Shown in pieces: positions 9,216-18,800 of a stretch of DNA of 64,000 nt. Numbering within the stretch: the first letter of the stretch is position 1; each line of letters starts with the position of its first letter. The position numbers were made by a program, and so were the translations under genes. Below the pieces are notes generated by a model. That model was given only the letters and a program-made list of their open reading frames with translations. It had not been told where the DNA came from and made no database searches. The DNA is taken from contig NZ_CP108370.1 in NCBI RefSeq assembly GCF_035953295.1, positions 558,001 to 622,000 of the forward strand, read 5' to 3'. The DNA comes from Streptomyces sp. NBC_01335 (GTDB lineage Bacteria; Actinomycetota; Actinomycetes; Streptomycetales; Streptomycetaceae).

Positions 9216-12200
9216 TCAGGACGTGTGCATCGAACTGGTTCCGTACATGTCGTACTCCCGAGCCATCCCGTGTTCATGAAGATCCAGGAACTGACCGAGG
9301 TCGATCGTCACTCCGAGGTAAGGGATTTCCGCCTTCTTCCCTCTGTCGAAGTTCCAGTTCTTGAAGAGATCAACACTGTAGGTGGCAGAGACGCGCCTGT
9401 CCGCGCCGACCGTCACAGAAGCGTTGATCCTCCATTTGACCTTGCCGATCGCGTTCTTTGCGTCCATTCCCTGGAATTCACCTTTTCGCCATCCACTGTC
9501 TGCCGAATAAATGCACTCCTCGCCCTTCTCGCAACGACCGGAAGCCTCCGCCTTCCAAGCTTCCAGCTGATCGGCAATGTCTCCCTTCACCCCCTTGTCC
9601 CCCAGCAGGTTGTCCACCGTGTTCGCACTCAACTCGAAGTCGGTCCCGGTGTCGTCACCATAGTGCTTCCACAGTGCGCAGGACATGACGAGACCTCTCG
9701 AGCAGGCCCCCTTCGTCAGAACCCCCAACAGGACGTTCGACTTCGCCAGGGAGAGGTTGAAGGCGTCCTTCCAGCTCGACTTCGAGCCCCATGCACCCCC
9801 CTTGTGGGGTGTGCTCTTTTTATTGCTCCCACTCTTGCTGAGCGTGCCCCTGTTGTGAATGCTGCCGCCGTTGTTCCCGGTGCTGCTCGACCGGACGGGC
9901 CCGCACTCGTTCCACCCGCCCACGCAGTCGGCCGTGCGCTCGCCCGTGGGGTCCGCGTAGGTGGCGGGGTTGTTGCCTGCGTAGGCGTAGCCGTTGAGGC
10001 TCTGCCCGTCGGTGGTGTCCAGGACCGGGTCCACGCTGATGAACTGCCCGATGAGCGGGTCGTACTCACGGGCGTCGACGTGGGTCAGGCCCGTGTCGGC
10101 GTCGGCGGACTTGCCGAGAAACGCCTTGTCGTCGACCCAGCTGACACCGCTTCCGCGCTGGGCACCGAACGGCGTCAGGTAGCGCTTCGTCAGCGCCTGG
10201 GTGTCGGAGGCGATGGCGACCGAGGCGGAACCGTGCTGGTCCCCCGCGAGGTAGCTGATCTTCTCCGTACCGGTCTGGTTGCTGCGCACCGCGACGGTCG
10301 AGCCGGCGAAGGTGTAGGAGCGGGCGGCCCACTTCTTGCCGGACTTGAGGTGGACCTCGGTGGCACCGAGGTAGAGGACGGTCTCACCGTCGCTCGCGGC
10401 GCTGCGGCGCAGGAGGAGGTTTCCGTCCGCGCCGTAGAGGTAGTCGGTGGCGCGGGCGGCGCCCGCCGGGTTCTCGGTCAGCCGGGACAGCTTGCCCTCG
10501 GCGTCCCAGTCCAGGTTCTGCGTGGTGCTGCCGTCCGGGCGGGACGTGGTGTTGCCTTCCGCGTCGTAGCCGTACTCCGCCGTGGCCCCGGTGCAGGTGC
10601 CCGACGTGACCGTGGCGAGCAGCGTGTGCGGCTGGGTGGTGCCGCCCCGGTAGCAGGAGGTGGTGGTCGTGGAGGTGTCGGCGGTGTGCGTGGTCTCGGT
10701 GTTCCGCTGGCTCCCCGCGGTGTAGGTGTAGCTGGTCCAGTAGGGGGCGGCGCCGCCGAGGTTGGCGGTGGTACGGCCGGTGGTGGCGCAGTCGCCGTCC
10801 GCGGGGGTCCAGGCCTCGGTCAGGCGCTGGTGGCCGTCGTAGCCGAAGCACTGGGTGTCGGCCGCCCCCGTGCCGCCGAGGGTCGTGGTGTCGGAGATCC
10901 GGGTGATGTTGCCCGTGGTGTCGTAGGCGTAGTGCACGTTCATGGCGTCGTACGCCTGGGACGAGGCGTGGACCTGGGTCTGGAGCAGCCGGTGGGTGCC
11001 GTCCTCGTAGCCGTTGGCTATGTCGACCTTGCCGGTGCCGGTCGCCTCGGAGACACCCAGCTTGAGGGTGGCGAGCTGCGCGAGGTCGGTGTAGGTGGCG
11101 TCGAGGACGATGCCCTTGCCACCGCCGGTGAGGCTGGTGGCCAGCCCCTCGGCGGAGTAGCCGTGCTCGACGGTCTCCGCGGCGAGGCCGCCTGCCGCCG
11201 GTTCGGTGGTCTGGTCGAGGGTGCCGTCGATGTTGTAGGCGGACGTGAACTTCACTGTGCTGGACGCGAGGGCGCCCGAGGTCACCAGCGCGTCGTCGGA
11301 CGGGATCGTCAGGCTGCCCGCGACGGAGTTGGCGCGGGAGTCGTACGCCGTGACGCTCTGGGCGTAGGCCTTGCCGGCGATCCCCCCGACGTACCGGGTG
11401 GAGACGGCGGGCAGGCCTTTGCCGAGGGTGGCGGTGTCGTAGGTGGTGTGGGTGAGCGTATTGACGGCGGTCTTCTGTGCGGCGAGGACGGTGGCGTCGG
11501 CCAGGTTCGCGCCCGCGGACGCCTTCCAGGTGTCGGTGACCCTGCCCAGCACGTCGTAGCCCAGGATCACGGCCTGACCGGTCGCCCCCTTCGTCCAGGA
11601 CACCTGGTCGAGTGCCGTGTACCCGCTGCTGGTGGCGCCCTTGTCCGGGTCGTTCGCCGTGACCTGGCGGCCGAAGAGGTCATAGGTGTACGACCATGCG
11701 GCGCCGTCCGGTCCGGTGACCGTCTTCTGCTTGCCGTCGGGGGTGTAGGTGAAGCGCGTCCGGCTGTACTCCGGGCCCGTGAGGGCGCCGTACTCGCTGT
11801 CGGCGGCCGAGGTGCCCGCGTACTTGCGGGTCTCCACGGTGCGCCCGAGGGCGTCGGTGATCGTCCGCGTCGCCGATCCGCCGGTCAGACCTGTGGTGGC
11901 GGTGGAGTCACCGGTGTAGGCGGTCGTGGTCTGCCACTTCTGCTCTCCGCCAGTCCTGAACGTCGTGCTGGTGGCGCGCCCCGCCGCGTCGTGACCGGTG
12001 GTGGTGAGGCTGGGCGCCTCACCGTATTCGAGCTGCGTGTACGTGCCCGAGGGCGCGGCGGAATCGTAGATGTCGGCGTACGTCTCGGTGGCCAGGCCGC
12101 GGTTGTCGTAGTGGGTGTAGGTCAGGATGCGGCCGCTGGTCGCCCCGGGCGCCTGTGTCTCGACGGGGCGGAGCAGGGAGTCGAGCAGCGTGTAGGTGGT

Positions 12201-15200
12201 GGCGTAGGTGCCGTCCTCCCTCAGGGTGCCCGACGAGGACCAGGACGGGGCGGTGTTGGACACGGAGTACGCGAACACCTGGTTCGCGCTCTGGTTGGCG
12301 CTGTGGCTGCGGTTGGGCAGCCAGACCGCGGTCGTGCGCCCCAGGGCGTCGTAGGCCGTCTCCGTGATGTTGCCGTTCGCGTCGAATGCCTGGGTGGGCA
12401 GTCCGCGCGCCGGGTCGGTGTAGGTGTAGGTGCTGTACAGCTTCGCGTTCTTGGTCCAGGTCCGGGTGAGGGGTCCGGTGGTCGTCGGGGTGTAGGTCGT
12501 CGTGGTGGCGTTGCCGCCCGCGTCGGTCGTGATCAGCGGGCGCCCCAGTACGTCGAAGGTCGACGTACCGACCGTCTGCCAGGCCGAGGGGTTGCGTTCG
12601 CCGCCGGAGACTGCCGCCGGGTAGGCGGATGCCCGGCCGGTCCAGGTGGCTTCGCCGAGGGTCGGGGTCTGCGACGCGCTCCACGCGGTGGCGTTCGGAT
12701 TGTCGTAGACGGTGGCGGTGTCCGAGACGACGTCACCGGCGGTCGCCGCGGCGGCCGGCAGGGAGAGGTCGGCCTCGGCGGCCGAGCACGCCCGTCCCAC
12801 CACCCTGGTGCGGGAGGTCAGGGAGTTGATGCCGAGGCTGTCGTTGCGGGCGTACCAGGTGCGGGTGCAGGTCTCGTCGCCGGTCCTGGCGGTGTCACCC
12901 GTGCTGTCGGCCTTGGTCGCCATGCCGTAGTCGTCGTAGGTGGTGCTGGTGGACGCGGCACGCCAGGTCCCGGAGGCGGTCAGGTAGGTGTACGCCGTCT
13001 CCTTGCCGGTGCGGGCGAAGTACGCCTCGGTGTCGGCGTACGACTTGTGCTGCGTGGCGGTCTTCTTGGACCAGGGGTCGTAGACGGTGGTCGACACGGG
13101 CAGGGTGCCGTTGTAGGTGGTCTGCTGGCGCAGGGCGCCTGAGTACGGCTCGCTGTCCTTCTGGTCCGCGACGTCCAGCGCGTCGAAGTCCGTGCCCGGC
13201 ACGGTCACGCTGCGCCGGGCGGTGGGGTCGAGCTTGCCGTCGGACCCGAGCAGCCGGTCGCCGTCCATGCCCTGGAGGTACACCGAGGTCACCTTGGACC
13301 GGCCGGAGCCGGACCCCTGGGTGACGGTGACGTTGCGGTAGCCGCGCCAGACGGACCAGGTGCGCTCGTCGGCCGGGGTGAACGGTGAGTCGTTGTAGTG
13401 CCAGGCGGCCCCGGAGTAGGCGTAGTGGGTCTCCATCGTCTCGCCGGGGCCGTGCTCGTCGCTGGTGACGACGTCCGTGACCCGGTACTTGTGGAACCAG
13501 TCGACGGTGGCGTCCTTGGCTCCGTTGACGTGCCAGTACTGGGGGTAGCAGGAGGCGGTGTCGCTGTCCTCGGCCGTCGGCATGCCGCTGCCGCGGACAC
13601 ACTCCTGGCCCGAGAACGTCACGTCGGTGACGGCTCCTGTCTCCGTCGTGACGGTGCGGATGCGGGGCTTGGTCAGCGGCAGGATGTCGTCCCGGTCGCC
13701 GTCGACCCGGTTGGGCCGCATGTCGTAGGTGAAGGCCACCGGGTTCATGCTGATCGCGGTGCCGTTCCTGCCGGTGCGTTTGATGCTCTTGAGCGTCAGG
13801 GTCTGGTCGGTGGAGTCACCGATGTCCCCGCCGTCCAGGTACTCCTGGGTGAGGTCCCAGGTGTCCACCGGGGTGAAGGCGCTGGTGGCCGCCGACCAGA
13901 CCGAGGTGTCGACGCGGGTCAGCCGCTTGCGGGAGAAGAACGTGGGGCCGGTCGACTTGCAGGTGGCGCCCGACGCGCAGATCGAGTCGAAGGGGACGTC
14001 GGGCCAGTTCGGCGCGGTGGCGTCCTTCAGTTCGGCGCAGTCGGAGGCGGTGCAGCGTTCCGCGTACGTGAAGTCGACCTGGGCGGACGTCACTCCGGAG
14101 AAGAGGGAGGCGGCGCGCTGCCCGTACTGGATCCTGTTGAGGTAGCCGCCGCGGGTGTAGCCGGCGGTCGCGGTGCTCGCGCCGTTCTTACCGTAGGAGT
14201 TGGTCTCCTTGGTGTACCAGTAGGACATCGCGTTGTCGTGGGTGTCCTCCACGTAGTCGAGGTTCCACCGCCATGCCTGGGTCACCGCGCGGTCCGCGAA
14301 GGTGCTGCCCTTGTCGTAGCCCGGCTCGCCGGAGTCGTCGCCGAACACCGGTACCGTCCATACCGAGTTGGTGTGCTCGGTCCCGGCGCCGGGCAGCTTG
14401 TCGAGGCCGAAGACGTAGCGGGTTCCGTCGCCGGTCGTGACGGTCCAGGACTCGCCGTTGTCGTCGCCGTTGTCGGCTCCGGTCGACAGCGTGACCGTCG
14501 AGGCGTCGTCGTTCTTCAGCCGCCAGACGCCCGTGGTGTCGTCCTTGACCAGCTCGGTGGACTTTCCGTTGAGCACCAGGCTGGCGTTGTCGAACTTCCA
14601 GCACAGGTCGTTCTTGTCCGTCTGCCCGTCGTCGTCGCACGACCCGTAGGTCCGCTCGACGTACGAGTTCGCGGACAGGTCGAAGCCCTCACCGACCTGG
14701 GTGGACTGGTTGTTCGTCGACGCGGTCTTCCCGTCGGTGGAACCCGAGTCGTAGGCCATGGAGAGCGACGGGGAGGGGCCGGGGGCGGGGGGTGTCCCGA
14801 TCGGGTACGACCAGGTGAACGCCCCTGAGGAGTCACCGCTCTCCCACGTGGCCGACGGTGAGAGCGGGGTGGCCTCGAAGGTCCCCGAACCGGACGCCGA
14901 CTCGGCCGACGTCGTCGCGGCGAGTGCCAGAACCGTGGGTACGGTGGCCGACAGGGTGACCGCTCCGGTGACGGTCCGTGCGGAGACGTCGTTGATCGAC
15001 GCGACCTCCGTGGCGGTACGGCACTCCGCCTTTTCGGGCGTCGTCAGGGCGCACTGCGGCAGGCTGACCAGTCCGAGCCGCCCCGACCAGCCGCCTCCGT
15101 AGGCGGACGCGAACGCGCCGTATCCGATGCTCATTTCCCCGGTGCCGGCCTCCGGCGCCTGGGCCGTGAGCAGAACACCCTTGATGCCCAGGTCGGTTGC

Positions 15201-15677
15201 CGCCCGGTGGCCGAGCACCTTCACCCGGACCGGTCCGCCGTCGAGCGCGGGCGCGGCCTTCCCGCCGGACCCTTCCGCCTTCGGTGCGTTCAGGGCGAGC
15301 GGCAGCCCGCCCACCTCGGTGGCGGAGGCCCGGCCCGCCGCGCCCACGGTCAGACGGCCCTCGCCGCTCCCGGGCCAGGTCGTCCTCTGCTCGTTCTTCG
15401 CCTGCTTCGCCTGGGATTCGTTCTTCTTCCGCCCCGAAGCGGCCGTCGCGCGCCCCTTCTTGGCGTCGAAACCGGTCACCGCCTCGGTCTTGCTGATCTT
15501 CCGCTCCCACAGCGGTTTCAGATCGTGCGGGGTTCCCTGCGCCTGAGCCGCCGCCGTGAGGCCGACGACGGACAGCGAACCCGTCACCGCCAGGAACAGT
15601 ACATATCTGGCAAGGGCACGCCCGAGCCTGGGGCGAGAGCCCCGTCCGACAAACACCAGCAGCCCCCATAGGGTCAC
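9216..15677 (-). CDS. RHS/YD-repeat secreted protein with variable C-terminal domain
   Basis: A 2,153-aa exported protein. GTG 15677 is preferred: it gives a signal peptide (ARYVLFLAVTGSLSVVGL, then TAAAQAQG), whereas the open frame's first start at 15857 lies inside the upstream gene's terminator. After an SpvB-like N-terminal half (GDSSGAFTWSYPIGTP) come many YD repeats (YDVLGRVTDTW, YDLFGRQVTAND, YDALGRTTAVWLP) and the RHS core signature YDPLIGQFISVDPVLDT with NGYAYAGNNPATYADPTGE. About 250 residues beyond the core form a distinct, lower-GC tip with NWNFDRGKK and LHEHGMAREYD motifs. The family encapsulates and delivers C-terminal toxins or works at the cell wall; this tip is not a toxin type I can name. 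Confidence 0.88.
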   Translation of the reverse strand: MTLWGLLVFVGRGSRPRLGRALARYVLFLAVTGSLSVVGLTAAAQAQGTPHDLKPLWERKISKTEAVTGFDAKKGRATAASGRKKNESQAKQAKNEQRTTWPGSGEGRLTVGAAGRASATEVGGLPLALNAPKAEGSGGKAAPALDGGPVRVKVLGHRAATDLGIKGVLLTAQAPEAGTGEMSIGYGAFASAYGGGWSGRLGLVSLPQCALTTPEKAECRTATEVASINDVSARTVTGAVTLSATVPTVLALAATTSAESASGSGTFEATPLSPSATWESGDSSGAFTWSYPIGTPPAPGPSPSLSMAYDSGSTDGKTASTNNQSTQVGEGFDLSANSYVERTYGSCDDDGQTDKNDLCWKFDNASLVLNGKSTELVKDDTTGVWRLKNDDASTVTLSTGADNGDDNGESWTVTTGDGTRYVFGLDKLPGAGTEHTNSVWTVPVFGDDSGEPGYDKGSTFADRAVTQAWRWNLDYVEDTHDNAMSYWYTKETNSYGKNGASTATAGYTRGGYLNRIQYGQRAASLFSGVTSAQVDFTYAERCTASDCAELKDATAPNWPDVPFDSICASGATCKSTGPTFFSRKRLTRVDTSVWSAATSAFTPVDTWDLTQEYLDGGDIGDSTDQTLTLKSIKRTGRNGTAISMNPVAFTYDMRPNRVDGDRDDILPLTKPRIRTVTTETGAVTDVTFSGQECVRGSGMPTAEDSDTASCYPQYWHVNGAKDATVDWFHKYRVTDVVTSDEHGPGETMETHYAYSGAAWHYNDSPFTPADERTWSVWRGYRNVTVTQGSGSGRSKVTSVYLQGMDGDRLLGSDGKLDPTARRSVTVPGTDFDALDVADQKDSEPYSGALRQQTTYNGTLPVSTTVYDPWSKKTATQHKSYADTEAYFARTGKETAYTYLTASGTWRAASTSTTYDDYGMATKADSTGDTARTGDETCTRTWYARNDSLGINSLTSRTRVVGRACSAAEADLSLPAAAATAGDVVSDTATVYDNPNATAWSASQTPTLGEATWTGRASAYPAAVSGGERNPSAWQTVGTSTFDVLGRPLITTDAGGNATTTTYTPTTTGPLTRTWTKNAKLYSTYTYTDPARGLPTQAFDANGNITETAYDALGRTTAVWLPNRSHSANQSANQVFAYSVSNTAPSWSSSGTLREDGTYATTYTLLDSLLRPVETQAPGATSGRILTYTHYDNRGLATETYADIYDSAAPSGTYTQLEYGEAPSLTTTGHDAAGRATSTTFRTGGEQKWQTTTAYTGDSTATTGLTGGSATRTITDALGRTVETRKYAGTSAADSEYGALTGPEYSRTRFTYTPDGKQKTVTGPDGAAWSYTYDLFGRQVTANDPDKGATSSGYTALDQVSWTKGATGQAVILGYDVLGRVTDTWKASAGANLADATVLAAQKTAVNTLTHTTYDTATLGKGLPAVSTRYVGGIAGKAYAQSVTAYDSRANSVAGSLTIPSDDALVTSGALASSTVKFTSAYNIDGTLDQTTEPAAGGLAAETVEHGYSAEGLATSLTGGGKGIVLDATYTDLAQLATLKLGVSEATGTGKVDIANGYEDGTHRLLQTQVHASSQAYDAMNVHYAYDTTGNITRISDTTTLGGTGAADTQCFGYDGHQRLTEAWTPADGDCATTGRTTANLGGAAPYWTSYTYTAGSQRNTETTHTADTSTTTTSCYRGGTTQPHTLLATVTSGTCTGATAEYGYDAEGNTTSRPDGSTTQNLDWDAEGKLSRLTENPAGAARATDYLYGADGNLLLRRSAASDGETVLYLGATEVHLKSGKKWAARSYTFAGSTVAVRSNQTGTEKISYLAGDQHGSASVAIASDTQALTKRYLTPFGAQRGSGVSWVDDKAFLGKSADADTGLTHVDAREYDPLIGQFISVDPVLDTTDGQSLNGYAYAGNNPATYADPTGERTADCVGGWNECGPVRSSSTGNNGGSIHNRGTLSKSGSNKKSTPHKGGAWGSKSSWKDAFNLSLAKSNVLLGVLTKGACSRGLVMSCALWKHYGDDTGTDFELSANTVDNLLGDKGVKGDIADQLEAWKAEASGRCEKGEECIYSADSGWRKGEFQGMDAKNAIGKVKWRINASVTVGADRRVSATYSVDLFKNWNFDRGKKAEIPYLGVTIDLGQFLDLHEHGMAREYDMYGTSSMHTS

Positions 15678-15822
15678 AGATCCAGTGGAACGGACCGCTG
15701 CCCTCACGCGAGGGCAGCGGGAGATCACGCCCGCGGGCTGTACGCCGCGGGGCGTGGAGAGCGCGGCCGCACGGAGGTGGGTCCCTGTCCGTACGGCCGC
15801 GCCAGAAAATGACGCGCACGGA
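15678..15822 (-). promoter_or_regulatory. Probable promoter region of the RHS gene
   Basis: The 145 bp between the upstream gene's terminator and the GTG at 15677. Because the terminator separates the two genes, the RHS gene should have its own promoter here. No clear -35/-10 pair is visible. Confidence 0.3.
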
Positions 15823-15858
15823 CGTGCGGCCGGTCCCGCGTCAGGGACCGGCCGCACG
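15823..15858 (-). terminator. Stem-loop after the LamG-protein gene
   Basis: Perfect 15-bp arms CGTGCGGCCGGTCCC / GGGACCGGCCGCACG around a 6-nt loop, 5 bp beyond the stop at 15864 on the leftward strand. It separates the LamG gene from the RHS gene transcriptionally. Confidence 0.7.
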
Positions 15859-15863
15859 CCGGC

Positions 15864-18800
15864 TCATTCGGTCACGTCGTCGCTCTCGTCGTCCTGAGCG
15901 ACGCCGACGAGGCCGCCGACCTGACTGCTGTCGGCCGCCGCGCCGGCCCAGACCCGGATGTCCGTGATCCGGCCGCGCAGGTAGTGGCCCCAGGCGCCAT
16001 TGACGTACCCCTTGCCACCGGCGAACTCCCCGGACCCGATCACCGCGGTGTACGCGGTGTCCTCACCGTTCTGCGTGGAGGCGAGGTACAGCCGGATCGT
16101 CCCTTCCTGGGCGTCGTACACCCCGGTCACGCGGACCGCTCCGTCGGACGCCGCCTCGTCGGATTCGACCGCGTCGAACGTCCCGTCGCTGTTGAGACGA
16201 CCGAAGCGCCAGAACCAGGTTGGACGGTCGAGCAGTTCCCCCGTCTCTTCGTCCATGTACTGCTTGACGCCGGACCGCTGGTGCCACAGACCCCAGGCCG
16301 AGCCGTCCGCGCTTCGCTGGCCGAGGACCTGGACCGCGTAACCGTCCTTGTCGGGGTCCGCGTCCAGTGCGGCCGTATCCGGCTCGACCTCGGTGGTCAC
16401 GGTGAAGGACTCCCGGTCGTCCACGACCGGACCTGCGGTGGTGACCGAGTCGTCCACACCGTCCAGCACGATCGCGTCGTCGGCGACGGAGGCTCCGCCG
16501 TTGAGCTGCAGGCTGCGGCCGTACACGCTGGTCGTGTCCGCGAGAGCCGCGGTGCCGGTACTGCCCCGGGGCTGCCATGCGGCGACCAGTGCGGTCGACC
16601 GTTGACTCCCGTCCGGGTTGAGGAGCTCGGCCACCTTGGCGACCTCGGCGTCCGGCAGTGCCGACTGGTAGGCCGCGACCTCGTCGACTCGGCCCTTCCA
16701 GTAGTTGTTGAACGTGCCGCTGCCCGCGCTGGCGCGGCCGATCTGGAGGCCGCTGTCGACCGCGGTCGGCCACCCCTCCTGCGGGACCGCGACGGCATTG
16801 CCCTGCCGCCGGCCGTTCACGAAGAGGCTGATCGTGTGCGCCTCACCGTCGTAGACACCCGCCAGATGGGTCCACGCCTTCAGAGTGATCCCGGGCGACA
16901 GGTTGGCGTTCGCCCCGATGTACCGGCGCTCCGCGCCGACGTACCACTGCATGAGGAACACCCAGCGGCCGACACCGGGCGAGTAGTAGAGCGAGAAGCC
17001 CCGGTTGTCGCTGCCGGTCTGGGAGAGCACCGTACGGAAGGCCGTGTCGTCCGTGGGGTAGGCCCAGGCCGAAACGGTGAACGAGGACTGCGAGTTCACC
17101 ACCGGGCTCGACGTCGCCGCGTAGCCGGTCTGCTGCGTGGTGTTGGCAGTGTCGTTCAGCCACAGCGACCTGTCGCCGTCTCCCCGGCGGGCGAACGACG
17201 ACCAGCCCGCACCGGCCTCGTGCAGCGTGAGATCGTGCCGGCTGCCCGGCGCCGTTCCCTTGTCCGCCGCGACCGTCACCGCGGAGCCGGGGGCGCCGTC
17301 GTCGAAGTGCCAGAGGCCTGCGGGCCCTTCGCCCTCGGCGACGTTGAACCGGACCGCGGTGGTCTCGCCGGACTGCCCGGTGCCCACGCTGTCCACGGCG
17401 CGTACGTAGAGAACCTGCACGCCGGACAGGGCGGGCTTGATGCTCCGGCTGACCGACGTCGTCGCCGAGACCTTCGTCCACGCCTTGTCGGTCGCGAGCC
17501 TGTACTCGTACGCCACGACGTTGGCGTCCGCGGAGTTCCTGGTGAAGGTGAACTGACCCGCCACGCCCGGGCCACCGGTCGCGGCCCCGCAGCCGTCACC
17601 GTCGTCCGGACACACCGCGTACACCGCCCCGGAGGGCGTGGTGACGGCGGGCGCCTTGGGCCGGGTCGAGTCGATCGTGAAGTAGCACCATCCCTTCGTC
17701 GTCAGCGTGCTGTGGCCCTCGATCTGGTTCGCCCCGTTGTTGTAGTAGGAGCGAGTGAACACCGCCATCCGGTAAGGCGAGTTCTGCGCCAGTGTGATCG
17801 GCGAGTCCACCGGGACCGTGGCGTTGTCCGCCACGAAGCCGCTCGACGGCGCGACGGGTTCGGTTGCTACGGTCGCCCAGCCGGCGGAGGTCTTCTGCTG
17901 CACGTAGAAATGCGCCCGCAGAGTAGCCCCGGCCTCACCGCCGGCCGCCGTCTGCACCTGTGCGCTGAACCTGGGCGTTGGGTCGGAGATCCAGCTAGGG
18001 TCGGTCTCGGTGGTCTCGCATGTGGAGGCGACGGCCGGGTTGGTCGGCACTGCTGGCAGGCCCACGTAGGTGACGACGAGGACGGCGTCGTTGCGGAAGC
18101 GCTTCCAGGCCGACGCGTCGGTCTCGTCCTTGGCCTTGAGCGCCAGCGTGAGACGGGAGAACTTGCCCTCGGCGAAGTCCCGCACGGTCGGGGTGAGGTT
18201 CTCGTAGGTCTCACTCGGGTCGTCGTTGAACTCGATGGGCGCCGCCGGGGTGTCCGGATCGCACGAGGAGCCGCGTCCCGCCGACACGTCCCGGTCGCCC
18301 ACCAGGTCGAGGTGGGTCGGGCGGGACGCCCACGTGGTGGACGAGGAGATGTTGCCCGTCCGGTACAGCTGCACCCAGCGCGGGTCGCACTGGAACGCCC
18401 ACGGCTCGGTCGCCCGGAAGGTGGCGTCCAGGACGCGCTTGCCCTTCAGCTTGTCCGGCGCGAACTCGAAGTACAGCCGCTGCGTGTACCCGGGGCCGCA
18501 GTAATATCCGCCCCAGTTACCGCACTTGCCGACGCCCTGGCCCTGGCCGTCGTCACCGTTGCCCCAGCCGTACGACTCGTAGCCGTCCGAGCGCAGCAGC
18601 GTCCGCTCCGCCTCGCCCCACGACACGGTGGGGTCGATGTACAGCGGGAAGTCCTCCGCCTCCGTGTGCGCCAGCATCCCGGCGTCGGGGGTGACCGTCA
18701 GCACGTCCTGGCCGACCGAGACGTCCATCGGCTTCGTCGTGTCACCGGCCGCGGGCTCCACGCCCGTTCCGTCACCGCCGGCGCCCGGCGCTGCGCCCTG

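Noticed and set aside
9189..13142. Long plus-strand open frame of 1,317 codons
   Set aside because: It is antisense to the RHS gene and rich in Gly/Val/Arg, the usual GC-frame shadow in Streptomyces; no start signal and no domain.
15678..15857. Upstream extension of the RHS frame to a start at 15857
   Set aside because: It would begin inside the upstream gene's 15-bp terminator stem and adds a low-complexity segment before a normal signal peptide.
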